A DNA stretch of 64,000 nucleotides from Hybos culiciformis. Lineage: Eukaryota > Arthropoda > Insecta > Diptera > Hybotidae. Position numbers and translations under genes: made by a program. Location of the stretch: positions 35,397,381 to 35,461,380 of the forward strand of contig OZ023275.1 in assembly GCA_964007475.1 (NCBI GenBank). Direction: 5' to 3'. Under the pieces are notes generated by a model. The model was not told the DNA's origin, searched no databases, and saw only the letters and a program-made list of their open reading frames with translations. This document shows positions 12,481 to 26,251 of this stretch, one piece after another (position 1 is the first letter of the stretch; each line of letters opens with the position of its first letter).

Positions 12481-14471
12481 AACTCCAGATTCCGGGCTAA
12501 TATATTGAACTAAAAAATCTTTTAAGCTTCTTAAAAATAGGTCATTAATTTTTATGGAAATTTTGTGCATTATATGTATTGGAACCCTTAATATTTATTT
12601 AAACCACAAAAAACTAAAACACAAATCTGAAGTTTGTTCGAATTTCTTGTTTCTTCTTATTTTGGTGGTAATTGGAAAATATGCGGTTGCTGTCATGAAA
12701 AATAGTGCACTGAAGAAAGAATAATAGAAATGCGTGGGAGGTTTATTCACAATAAGTTTTAATTTTTGTTTTTATTTTTTAATACCTACTACTATGTATT
12801 AAGTTTACCTACATAGATTTTTTTTCTCTCTCTCTATATATAGACTTAAGGGTATTAAGTTATTTTTATGAGTCTGGCATCTGGTTTATTATATTGCCTT
12901 CTTTTTTTTTTTGAACATTTCTGTTACGATTTTTTATAATAATGTACCAAATAATTTAAAAGAAGAGTTAGTTGATTAGTGAAAAGTATGGCTATATTTT
13001 GTATTTAATTGAAGTGGCTACAACATCCAACCGTACTGGAATACAATCTTATGTATAAATTATTTAAAATTCATAGTAAATCGAGCTTATATTCATCATC
13101 GTCGATATTGAATGCATGTTTTTTATTTTTATTTCTTAACAAGTTCGAGTTATTAAAAAATGCTAAAAATATTCGACAATGAAATGAGCTTTGATATTTT
13201 CCTTCAGAGTAAACCATAAATTTTTTAAAAAAAAAATAATAAAATTTATGCTTTTTCGATTTATTCAAAAATGATAACGTTTTCTATTGTAATTATATTA
13301 TATTATACTCGTTTGAGCTAAAAACTAAATGTATATGATAAAAAACAAAAAAAACTATATGTAAATACATAACATAACATAAAAAGATCACACATAGTAT
13401 ATTTTTTATGAGCACTCAAATCTTGACACTTAAAAAAATAAAAAAAAAACGAAAACAAAAAAAAAAGATAAATATGTTTTTATGTACAAACATATATATT
13501 TTTAAAATGTTGCTCCTTTTATGTGTTTGAAAAATAGGGTCCAAATAAAGAAAATGTGTACACAACGTTTTTATGCGCGCCAAATGACACCTACGCACGC
13601 GTCAACAACTAACGAATTTGTTTTTCTATATTTTAATTTAGTAATGTTTATTATGAATTTTATGTAAATATAAACAGAACACTTAATTTTTTTTTTCTTT
13701 TATTTTTTTTAACTCCGCGAACAATCCTTTTTATTTCTTTGAGTCATTTTAATTTCACATTATTTTCTTTTATAAGACAAATTTTTCATATTTAATATAT
13801 ATATGTAACATCTAGGTATTTCTTATATCCATACAAAATACATATTTGTTATTTGGATAAAAGAGGAAAAAAATATTTTATTTTTTAAAATTAAATTAAA
13901 AAGTGAACAACCTCCGTTTGTGTAATTTTATGAACAGCATAATTTATATGGTTCACTTATACATTTTATTATGTAAAAGAAATCTAGAATTTGGTAAAAA
14001 GGTATAATGTCCGTAATTTATTTTTAATTTATTTTTTTATATTTTGTTTTTTGGTTCAAAACGTAAGGTGATACCTAATCCGTTTCAGGTTAAGAGAAAG
14101 CATATAGGTTCTTTATTTATTACAAAACATATAGGTCCTTTATTTTTTACAACTTTTTCAATGATCTTCCAAGCTGTAATTTTCACAATGACTAATTTAC
14201 ATCGTTTAAATTTTGTTATACATAATGGTCTTTATTCGTAGGTCATCGCAGGTGGTGGTGCAAAAATATCAATATTTATTAAAACATTAATAAATCTTGT
14301 TTTAGAAACATTATGTTTTAGCACTCCTGCTGAGTTTTGGTAAAAAAAAATGCATTCTCTTGATTCTTCTTCCTCTATAAAGTAAATATGAGCTTACTGC
14401 TTTAAGATTAAGTGTAAACCTGGGTTTGAAATTAATCTAAAATAATATATTTTTCATAATATAATAAATAC

Positions 14472-14660
14472 ATATTTGATTTCATCAAGAAACAGTCTGG
14501 TGTTTTCATTTATCTCGAGTATATTAAAAAATGTTTTCATTACATCGTGCGAGCAGTACTTGATGCAAGGTTCGGGATCCACGATGCTCGAGGCGAAAAT
14601 TTCTATGATTTCCAATAGGAATAATAATTTTAAAAATAATCCCTTAATTTTTTTCAATGA
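14472..14660 (-). CDS. Candidate internal exon, 63 codons, phase 0
   Basis: On the minus strand a 189-nt open segment follows a pyrimidine tract and AAAG acceptor (14661-14664) and ends at a weak GTATTT donor (14466-14471). Its length is an exact multiple of three. The core, about 14510-14610, uses markedly GC-rich codons (for example ATCGTGGATCCCGAACCTTG), unlike the flanks, and encodes ASSIVDPEPCIKYCSHDV followed by an amphipathic helix-like part. The pattern suggests an alpha-helical repeat protein, but I do not recognise the family. It lies inside the 20.5-kb intron of the C1-domain gene on the same strand and in a compatible phase. It could be a cassette exon, an exon of a nested gene, or a retroposed fragment. 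Confidence 0.35.
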
Positions 14661-17600
14661 CTTTAAAAAAGATTAATAAAATAATTAAAACAAAAACTGA
14701 AATGGCGTTCATTATAAATCAGATACCAACTTAAATTGCAAGAGGCCTTGTTTAAATGCAACATAAAACTGAATATTGAAGAATTATACAATATACATGT
14801 TTATATATATAGACATTGGTATTCATAATTTGAGATGAAATCAAAAACATGTGGTTTTATTTTGCTTTTTAGGTAACTGATATTTTTTATAAATAATTTT
14901 CCATTTAAGCATTTTAAATGTGGCTTCAAGATACTCATCATATCACTGTCATCTGAATATCTTAATCTTTATGTTAAATTCTTATAATCACTGTTCAATT
15001 CAGTATATATTTATCGTGATTCCTGTATTTACATTTTTTATTTTTATTTTAACTTTTTTTTTAAGAATGACATTTCCATAAATCTTATTATCATGCCAAA
15101 TTTTGTAATTGATCCACTTTTATGTTATATGCAAATCTTTTTTTTTAAAGAAGAAATGTGCATTAAAATATTTCATTGATTTTATATATTCTGCTTAGTA
15201 ATGCAGGTTTATACATTATAAATACTTGACTTAAATCATTTTTAAGATCATAATCATAAGCGTTGCACAGATTTATCTTAAATTTATGAAAATTTGAAAT
15301 TTATAGTTTCAATGAGAGCCAGTTTCGCTTGACTGCATATCACGAATGATATTTTAGTCTATAAAGGACAACTAAAGCAAAACAGATGTTGATAAAAATA
15401 TATATAAATATTATGTGCATAGTATTAATGTATAGATAAAAAATCAATATCATTTCATTATTTTAAGAATCTCTTCAATGCAATTTATCTTTCTTTTTAA
15501 AAAAAAGTGATGCTCAAGAAATTAAATATTTAAATTTAAAAACTTTCCCATGAATGAAATTTTATATTGTTTTGCATTTTAACTCGACCACGAAAAAAGA
15601 CAAAAATATCAATTACAAAGTAACTATCTTATTTATGGGGGAAAAAATAAATATTGGGATATTCAATTCTGATTTTTTGTAAAACTCCTCTCACTTTTAT
15701 GCTAATTTAAAATGGGGGAAAATTGTTTTTTTCCTGTAACTATGCATAAAGTTATGAATTTGTATGTTATTCGGTTCATGTAAAATATATTTGACATTAA
15801 GTTCAATCAGCGATTCGTGTATAGGAAATTATAATTATTTTAAGGACCTTGGTTGAAGTGGCGTAAATTATTAATTTACGTTATATCGATGTTACTTCTT
15901 CTTATATATATTTTTGTCCAAGTACCTACAAGAATAATAAATCATAATCTCATCAACAGTTTAACATATAATATTGCATGATTAATTTCAACGGATTATG
16001 TCACTAACAGTAACAACAAGTTCTACTCTTTAATCTTAGGCTCTTTATCTTCAAACTTCCTATTTTTTCTTTTCGAATCATTAATTTCAATATGGAATAT
16101 TAATGAAAAAAAAAATATATATATAACAGGGAAATATATATATATATATTTGATTTGTTTGCTCTATTTAATCATTCCACAAAAAAAAAAAATCCTATTC
16201 ATTTTAGAAAATGCAATGAAATGTGCAATGAATTATGCTTCCGCGTAATATACTGCACGGCTAAGCTAATCCCACACTTTTATTAAAATTAAATTAATAA
16301 ATTAATGTCAAGAGGTAGAAAACAATACATTTATATAACCGCAAACCAAAATAATGTATATGTATATAAAAAAAATTTTTTTTATTATTTTTATTTTAGA
16401 AAAAGTTCATTTTTGTAGCTAAATTATATGGATATGAAATTTTTTTTTATATTTTATTAAATGACTACAACAGTTGTTAGTAGCAAAAATTAATTGTGCT
16501 TATATTCTTATTATTTAATTGAACACTGTGGTCTTCACGATCCCAACATCCCCAAAGTTATCTCATTATACATATTACCAAAATATGGAAATATCTTCAA
16601 AAAACTCCCTAAAAATTATGGAAAATTAAAAATAAAATGTAACATAACAAAAATATGTTATAGAAATATCCCTTAATACTCAGAAATTTGCCTGTAAATA
16701 AGAATAATTATAATAATATAGTTAATATAGCTGACGAACGACATCATTTTATTCCTACATATATGCATCATAATATTTTCAATAGATTCTGTTAAAATCA
16801 TTGAAAGATGAACATAGGGAATTTTCAAGATTTAATAATGTTTTCTTAAAATTTATGTATATACAACATATTAACATTTATGTATAGGTATACATATGTT
16901 TTCCCCATAAGTTAAAATTTTATTTTAAGTTCACGTTTTATTTTTGTTATAATGTTTATGCAAATTTATTTTTCTTTTCTTTTCTTTTGTAGATTTTATA
17001 ACATTTTTAATATTTATTTGGTTCATGCACAATATATATATATATATTTCTAAAGAAAAAAAAAATAAAGTTATGAGCTGTTTTTCCGATTTAACCGTGA
17101 CTTTTACCTTCTCCACGGTTAAATTGATTTTATTAAGAAATAAAAATATTTGTTTTTTATTTTTATGTGTCTATTGCTTAAGGAATATTACTACTGTGAA
17201 TACAGAATGTTTTAAAGAATTATTATCTGAATTTAATATTCTTAGATGACTGAGGAAAGACGTTGCAATTTAATAAATAACTTCTTATGAGAAGAACTGA
17301 ATTTTATCAAAACATCAAAAAATCAACAATTATTTTAAATTAATTTTGTTAATTAAAGTGTCATTAATAAATTTATTAATGTTTAAAAATAATCTTACTT
17401 ATATTTATCTGTTGAGTGACGATACAACAAGAACAATATGAAAAAAAAAGAACTTTTAAGTCAATAAATTTAGATACTTGCAGTTTGACATAGTTCAACA
17501 GTAAATTCTATCACCAAAAATTAAACAACAAAAATGCTTCTAGATAAAATATTGTTCCAAATTTATAACTCATTACTACATAATATATTTATGATTTATG

Positions 17601-20600
17601 AGAGTTAAGTAAATTCATAAAAAATTAAAAAAAATAATTATGTAATTTTAACACAATTTAATATAATTGATTTTATTTTCTAACTTATCATCAACACACA
17701 TATCAATTATGAATTATGTTGAAAAGACCCTGTCATAAATATTCATTATTTTTTAAAATTTTTTCAATAAAAATGCTAAATTCATATGTACTATTTGAAA
17801 GAGAATAAAAACAGAAAAACAAACGAATCTTTCAACAAATTGGCATTCTCATGGTTTTCTTAAATGCAGCAATTTTTCATATTTTTTATTTTTTTTACCT
17901 TTAACTTTTATTGGTCTTCTCAAAAGGTATATCTATTGCTGAAGATCAATGAGAAATTTATGTAAAATAATCATTACAAATGACCATCTTTTGTTTGGTT
18001 AACTAACTTTTTAAAAATTAGTTTTTATATATTCATAATGAGTTTTTTCTTTTATTATTATTATTTTTCCAATAATCGTGTAATATATAAAAGAAAAATA
18101 TTTGTTTACTATATACATGAAAAAAATAAAATAATAAAAAAGAAGAAGAATTAAAATTAAATTACAGATATTTATTATTACAGACATACACTTATGCTTA
18201 GGAGCCGACATAATGAAAATATTTATATTTTTGGTAAAAGAATTTCAATTGTAAAATAACATAAATATGTATATTGAAAATATTGTTTAATTTTATCGAA
18301 AAATATCATAAAATTTGTACATTTTGATGATTATCAATTTGATGCATGTACTATCAGTGTGTCTAATATAAAAAAGATCATCCACTTAAGATGATATTCG
18401 ACATATACTTTACTTCTTATATATATATGACAAGAATCTTAATCTACATTTTGGCAGCTATTATACTTTTCAGAATAATGAAATTTCAGATTTGGTTTTA
18501 TAAATTGAATTATATATATTTTTATATATAATGAATCGTGGACTCGTACTTTATTATTAATTTTTGTCGCAAGTTAATATTAAATTTAAAAAAAAACTCC
18601 TTTTTTTTAACAAAAGTGAAGTGAACAAAACTGAACGGTGTTCCATTTATCTATGAGATAAGTAATTTAAGAATAATTTTATGCAGACAAAATAAAATCA
18701 AGTTCAAAATGAATATTAAAAATTTTACTTTCGCCATGAAAGGGCCGTCGCGTCGATCGTGATTAAATGAGTTGAAATATAAATGTGCAATGCTTGTGCA
18801 TTTAAAAAAAAATTATTAATCTAGGTATATTATGTGCATTTAAATATATAAAAATATATACATATAATAAAATATATATATGTATTATATAAATATATAT
18901 AAAATAAATTCTATAACCTATACATATATAAAAAAATATTTTCTTCATAATACAATTCTGATAATAATTATGTCTTAACTAAATATTTACACTTATATTT
19001 CTGAAGTATAAACAATTTTCAATTTTACATTATTCACATTACATACTATATGCTCAGTAAGTTTCGAACTCATGAAGGGGTCAATAGTTTATCAAGCAAA
19101 TTCTTTTCAAACAATTGCGCAATAAAAGAAATTTCCAACAGGCGGTGCAAAAATATTTTACTAATGTATGGAATTGAAAGGAGTATGTTGTAGGGTAGGC
19201 AAAACTTTCAACAATGTGAGTAAGATGGGAATTCAGTAAACGAGAAAATTGCTATAAATCCTTAATTTATTGAGTTGCAGAATTGCAAAGTGCGAAAAAA
19301 TAATAATTTTGTTTCTACAATGTGAAATGAAACTGATTCTGATAGTTTTTCCCACAATATGCATATGATGCTAAAACATATAATAAATTTTATGTTTGAC
19401 ATGCGACAAATTTAATTAAATTGTATAATAAAACGTTATACAAGTATATTATATCGGCCTAAAACAGGTTAATTATTTTTATTTATTTTTCGAACATATT
19501 TTTAATGATTGAAAAAATAAATAAAAAAGTAAATAAAAACGCAACAATGTAATATTTTATTTAATTCAAAGCAAAACGAATTTTTCCCTTTTAATTTTCC
19601 AAGAATAAACATAACCTCGGGAAAGTTTTTTACAAGTTTTAAATTATTTTCAATATTCTATATAGAGGTACAATCATATATATATATACCTTCAATGAAT
19701 TTTATTTTATTTTTGCAAAAAAAATAAAAAAATTAAATCAAAAGATTGATCAATTTTAATAGAACTTTTTTTTTTTTTTCGATTAAATTGAAGTAAAATA
19801 ATAAATATGGTCGCACCCAAATGTTGGGTGATTACAAAAAATTCGATTTAATAAATACATTTTTTTTTTTTTTCGTTAAGAGTATCAATAATTTTTTCAT
19901 GAACTCACCCAACATAATTTTTGATGTACACTTTTGCCAATATAAAAAAGAAAAAATTCGCAAAATATTTTCTTTTGCGGCATAGTTAATTGAAGAATGT
20001 ATAAAAGTAGCAGAAAATACAACGTAGTATATAAAAAAAGATTTTAAGTTCAGTAAGTAAGTATTTTTTTTTTTTGGATCAGTATTTCAATTCAATAATA
20101 ATATTATTCAATCAAAATCCACTATTTAATTAAAATATAACGTTATCTATGATAACCATTAACCCAAATTGTTAAAAGAAACATTTTTTTTTTTAAATTG
20201 AAAATGCGAACTTTTTGAAAATATAATAATAATAAAGATAGTAGAAGCTAACGAATTAACAAAACAATTCAACATTTGAATTAATTTTTTTTTTTTAGAT
20301 CATAAATTTTAATTAATGTTTTGATTTGATCAAAAAGTATAAAATAATGAAAAAAAAAACACAGGAAAATCGTAATTATGAATACCTGAATGAATAAGTT
20401 AGCTATGACCATGCTATCACTAAATATTAATTATGAACTCTCTCATTGAAAATACTGACATTTAGTAGAATCTTGAAATTTGGAAAATTGGGAATTTGAC
20501 AGGATCGGAAAACATTCTAATATAAGAACTATCTTATACGCGTTGTATAAACGCAAATATGTTTGACAAGACTAATAATGAATTTGTAGGCCCCTTTAGT

Positions 20601-20969
20601 CCCTCCTAACTAACCTAAAAATCAATCATAATATTTAAATTAATTCACTGAATAATTTTTGCTTCAACAACTATACAAAAGATAAAAAAAATATTATAAA
20701 AATATGTCAGATCTATGTAAATTTCAAAAGAGTGTGACATAAATTTTACGAAATTATTCAATTCGAAATTGAATAATGAAACACACTTCATTTATCTTCA
20801 AATATTTCATTATTTTTACAAAGGAAATGTATAATTTGATCAATAAATTATTTCAGAACATAAGTTGAAGAAAAAGTTTTATAAAGATCATTGAAACAAA
20901 ACCAATAAAAATGTTTAAGAAATTTATAGAAAAAATATAATCTTATTAAGTTAAATAAATCTTTTGATC

Positions 20970-20990
20970 GTTGTTGTTGTTGTTGTTGTT
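20970..20990. repeat. (GTT)n microsatellite
   Basis: Seven trinucleotide units of GTT in a row in the intron; simple-sequence repeat. Confidence 0.9.
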
Positions 20991-23620
20991 TTGGTTTTCT
21001 TGATGTTCTTATAAAATAATCAGATATTGGAATAATAATTGCTAGGTCATAAACACACCTTCAATATAGGAAGAACACTTTGAAATTTCTTTCTTTTTAT
21101 TTTTTTTTTTAAATGTACTAAATCTTTATTTTCTTATTTGCCCAGGAAATGTATAAACAATTTGAAAATAATGAAACTATTAAGAATTATTTTAAAAGTT
21201 GATCTGATTTGAAAAATAAATTTTAAGATAATACTTTTACCATATATTAATTTGTAATGAGTATAAACCGTAAGTGCATACGTAGATCTTTTATTTAAAA
21301 AGATTTAAAATTCAAACCTTCACTAATGAAATAAGTAGTAAAATCATGACCACAATAATCACTATGCGAATTTCTTGAACAGAAATTCATTTCCAAAAGT
21401 GAAAGCAAAATAATCATTTCATTACTTTCTCTCAGTTTCTTTACTAGATTGGTAATGTTCTAAAATTCAGTTACTTATATCTGTTGTTATTTTTTGAGAA
21501 GATTAGGGTAATAAAAAAAAACTTTTTATATTCTAGTTCTTGTACCGAATGCCAATATTTTTCTCTTTCAAATCGAAAAATGAAGTAAGTTTTTAATATT
21601 CTAATACCTAATAAAGAAGATATAAATTGTATTTATAGAGAGAGTTTAAAAAGAAACAACATTTACCAAATCAACAAATAATATTAAATGGGTATAGAAG
21701 TATTATTATAAGTTGTAGGTTTACTTCTAGTTAATTTTGTTAAGATATTTCTTTAATTTTCTGTCATTTTTAGTTTTTTTTTTATATATGTATATAAATA
21801 AATTTAAACTATATCTTTTCAAACTTTTTAATGAATAAATTTTATTTATGTTTATACTTTAGATAAAATATAATGTAAAAAACCTATAAAAATTTTATGA
21901 GATTTTAATGTTTATTGATGTTTTTTTTTTCAAATTTATTAGAATTTAATGACTAAACATTTAAAGTAGTCCTATAGTATATAACTAGAATATAAGAAGT
22001 ACTGATTTGTCTCTTTTTCCCATATCAAGATGGAATTGGTGTCTCCAGTTTTTTATTCTAAAATTGTGCGTTTAGTAAATTTTTAAAAATCCTCATTTTT
22101 TAAACTAGAAAATTTTAAGTACATATAAATGTTCTTATTTTAATTCCTTCCTATGTTTAATCATATTTTGATCTATTAAAACATATAATAATTAAGCAAA
22201 AATCAGAGATAATTATGAAAATTAAGGATTAATTAACTCAATAGAAACTTATTATGTTTGTAAATTTAAAACTTATTTATTCTTAACTCTACTTTAAAAT
22301 ATGAAATAAAAAAATAAATTAATGAAAAATCTTGCAATAAATCATCGGGGAACCTTAGTTTATCATCTCCTTGCATTCTTGAATATTTTCACATACATTA
22401 ATCATTAAATAATAAATTTTCAATCAATTCCCTTTACAGTATGCATTTTATAAGTTTTTGATTTAAAAAAAAAAAACTCACATAAACATAATATAATAAA
22501 ATAATACCAAAAATTAGTGGTATAAGAATTGAACAAAAAGAGCAACAACATCTTGAAACTCAAATATCATCAACCCCTATTGTTGTTTTTTATGTGAATT
22601 TTCAAAAATCTTTTTGTAATCCTCATTAATCCGGTCTCTTTCATTTTTTTTTTTTTTTTTATTTTTATTTTTATATAATTGATTAATATGGCCCTGGTAA
22701 AGATCAAGAAATCATATGGGGTTTACTTTCAAAGAAAAAATGCAATAAAAATATTTATGCTGCGATGATTATTGAATATCAATTTTGTATTTCTATGTAC
22801 ACATATAGTGTTGTGGATAGTAGAGAAAGAAAAATGAATACAACAATAGTTACCGTTTTAGTTTTTAGTGAAATCATTCACCCTAATACGAGGTCTAATT
22901 AAAATTGTATGAAAGAATGACAAAATATATTATTGAGGCTGAAACTAAAATTAACTAATTAAATAGTTTGTAGTTTGTTATAATCGTTATAATCAATAAG
23001 TATAAGTAGTTTGGGATGAACAAGCAGAAATGAAAATATACATAAAGTTCTTTACTCATTCTCATAGTAAACGTTGGATTGAAAATTTACAAAAATAATT
23101 GCTGCGGTGAAATTTGCTATTTTTTTAATCAAAATAATTTTTCCATTTGTTAAGCAATCATAAAAGGGTGTGAGACTATTCGAGAAAAAGTTGATATATG
23201 TGCAAATATTAATCCTGCTACAAAAAAAAATTTAGTTTACGCAAATAGAAGAACAAGCATTTAACATTTTCTTCTACATCAACTTTTCAACTGTCCTCCG
23301 TTTGAAAATTCTTGATGGAAAAAATCAAAAATTGAATCGTACAAACAAACGACATTCAAATGAGTAAAAATAATTTATATTTCTTTTGATAATCATTTCA
23401 TAAATTCTTTTTCCTTTTGTTGAATTTATTTGATTTACACCGGTACGTCACCTCGGATTTAAAGAAATGCAATATAATCACGTTTTTTGTTTGTCTATAA
23501 CTTTCAAGCCTTTTTAATTGAATTCCAGTTTTAATTTAATATAAGTCTCAAAAATTTTCCCTTTTAGTAAAAGTTTAAGCATATTGTGTAATGTTAATTT
23601 CTAGAAAGTAGGCTTATAAT

Positions 23621-23835
23621 AGTCTTTAAGATAAATTCATTGTTTGATATAATTATGTTAAGAGTTTAACTCATCGATAACTTTATAATTAATATGAAAA
23701 AAATTTATCCAAATCGGTCCAACCGTTCTCAAGTGATTCGCTTACCTTACCAAGTCTGTAAGATAAATTCATTGTTAGATATAAATTACATTCAGATTAT
23801 AATTCATCGATAACTTTAAAATGTATCTGAAAATG
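23621..23835. repeat. Two-copy direct repeat, period 132 bp
   Basis: The segment from 23621 (AGTCTTTAAGATAAATTCAT) recurs from 23753 (AGTCTGTAAGATAAATTCAT). Both copies run on through a TCATCGATAACTTTA motif. Between the copies is AAATCGGTCCAACCGTTCTC (23711-23730), a phrase of the kind often met in dispersed insect repeats. Probably a transposon relic with an internal tandem copy; family not identified. Confidence 0.65.
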
Positions 23836-26179
23836 TGAAAAATTAACAATTAATTAATTTATCCGATGCCGATGGTATCGCAACTTCAGAGTTTTAAATT
23901 CTTTGAATGTATTTTTTTGCATTCAGATACATTTTGCTCGAATCAAGATAACGGAACATTTCTTAATTACTTTTCGGTAGTAGCTGGGCTGGAGCTTACC
24001 CATGACTTGTTGTTCTATATTTAATAGCTTAACAAATATTTTTTCGTAAAAATATATAACTAAGTAGTAAATTTCCATCAATTTTAAATTTTTCCTGTAA
24101 AAATAAGATAGATAGATAGAAAATAATTGCATAATTCAGGTATAAGATATTTTTTTTAAAATTAAAGAAAATATTTAAAAAAAAAAAGTAAAGTTAATAG
24201 TTGAATTTTTTAGTATCGGTAGTAATTTATTTCTATTTCATTTTAATTTTTATAGAAATAATTCAAGATCATTAACACTAGGTTCTTACATTTTTTTTTT
24301 TTTTTATTTAAGCCTTTAGTTTAAAAATTATAGTTATATGTAAGTATAATATAACAAAAATTTTGTATAGATGTTGAATGTAAAGAAGATATTGAACATA
24401 TATTATTAACTGTCAATGACCGATGTTAATTTTATGGATTAAATTTAAGTTTTATTTTATAAATTCAAGATGTTTATATTATTAATATTTGCCACTTAAT
24501 TCATTTTGATTTATTAAAATGAGAGAATTTTTATAAATTATTAATGATCTCTATATTTAGATTTTTTTAAGTATTATGTTAAGACCATAAAGAAATCTAA
24601 GAATTTAAAGCTAAATTTCAAATAATTATCAAAATATTGTCACCCGTGATATAGCCTTGTATAAAATGTACAAGAATTTTTAAAATCAAGCACAAAATTC
24701 AAAGAGAATTGTCCAAGAAAATAGTCGCTATTCTAGTTAAAAGAGGCATTTTTATAATAGTTTATTTAACTTGCTATTGAAAACTTCATTTTTATTCTTA
24801 ATGTGATTCTTAATGTGATTTTAAATATTTAAGTTAAAGTACTTTATATTTAAATATACTTTGTGTATTTTTTTTAAATAATATAAAAATAAGTTTTCGC
24901 AATCTATTTATATGCCTGTACACATAAAGAATAAGTACAGAATATGGAGTGTATCGTTCTAATCTTCTATAGACTTAGCGATTGATAGACAAGAAATGAA
25001 ATAAATAGACTATCTTTATTTTATTATATCCATCCTTAAATAAGAGGTCGAAATATCAAACTTATTCGTTCCATTTCTATTTTCAATTTTAAGTAAATTT
25101 AGTGTTTAATATATTTTAATTATCTTTCTTACAATTTTTAATGATAACTTTTCATCCAATTTTTTTTGGCATAAATAATATATTTGCATCTTGTATACAA
25201 GAAGTGCAATATACTTTACTATACATTGTACATAATAATGTTAATTTTAAAAGTAAGTGATTCCGTTTGGCTATATTTTTAAACTTAACAATTTATTGGG
25301 AAAATGCAAAATACATAAATTCGGTTAAACCCAAAGTGTGCACAATTTCCGAATATAAATGTAGTTTCATGGTGCCTACTTAAACATGTCTGTTGCAGAT
25401 ACATTTTATATATCCTGTACGTATCTAATAATACTTTTAATCGATCAAATTAAGTATATTGGCATTTCGTTTTATTTAATTTCAGAATAAACTATTTTTA
25501 GATATAAAATTTATTTTTAGTTAAAATTTAAATTAAAAAAAAAAATTTTTTTTTTTAATTTTCTTCTTCGTACCCTTATAATCATTAGGTATTGTTATAC
25601 ATATAAAACTATATTATATACATAGGTGCTAAATCATCAAGTAGAATCAATTTGGAATAATTGCAGTGTAAGATTATATACTACCTATAATAGTTGCTTC
25701 AAATGTTATAGCACAAACATCGTAAGTTTTCCTAATGTACACTGTTTTCTATATATATATATTCCATATAACAAAGAAAACTTAAGAAAATTGTCCACAA
25801 AATACAAGCATTGCCCATAAAAAGGCATTTGCCCAATGGGATTTAGATTTTAACACGTTCAGTTAATTATTCAGTTTTTTTTTCAGCACTTAAACGACTA
25901 AGTATAGTGAAAAAAAAAATTTTTTTCTAGAAATACATACAACACATATATTTAAGTATACACATAACTTGATATGAAAATAGATCAATTAAATTATAAT
26001 TTATCACATTTCATAAAAAGAAAAGTAAAAAAAATAAAATAAATAAACAATTGAAAAATCTATGCGTATAATAAAAATTGTGTAATTTGATCGTAAATAA
26101 AATAAAAACTACAATTTAAAAATAGAAAAATAAATACAAAAAAAAAAAAAAGGAAAACTTAAAGAGCAGCAAAACTTAC

Positions 26180-26251
26180 ATTTAATATTGGCGCACTTAT
26201 TTCCAATTTACTGCGTTTTTCTTTTGATGCACACAGGCAGTTCCAAGGCAT
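26180..26251 (-). CDS. C1-domain protein, coding exon 1 (start exon)
   Basis: On the minus strand an ATG at 26249-26251 opens 24 codons (MPWNCLCASKEKRSKLEISA then PILN) and stops exactly at a consensus GTAAGT donor (26174-26179), phase 0. This matches the phase-0 acceptor of the 487-codon exon at 5683, which has no start of its own, so the two are read as consecutive coding exons. The segment has normal codon use and stands out from the A/T homopolymers on both sides. Two cysteines lie close to the N-terminus (residues 5 and 7), followed by a basic stretch. Upstream untranslated exons or a promoter were not located with confidence. Confidence 0.72.

Larger units (their letters stand above)
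14661..26179 (-). other. Long intron of the C1-domain gene, 5' part
   Basis: About 11.5 kb of AT-rich sequence up to the donor of exon 1 (GTAAGT on the minus strand, 26174-26179). It contains simple repeats, a 132-bp-period duplication near 23.7 kb and many A/T homopolymers. I see no further exon with convincing splice sites and codon use. Listed open frames (for example 16494-16676, 18011-18211, 23923-24132 and 25626-25820) look like chance. Confidence 0.55.

Noticed and set aside
14570..14581. GGTTCGGGATCC, resembling a tRNA B box
   Set aside because: Has one extra base relative to the B box, and no A box or cloverleaf can be built around it; the segment fits better as coding sequence on the minus strand.
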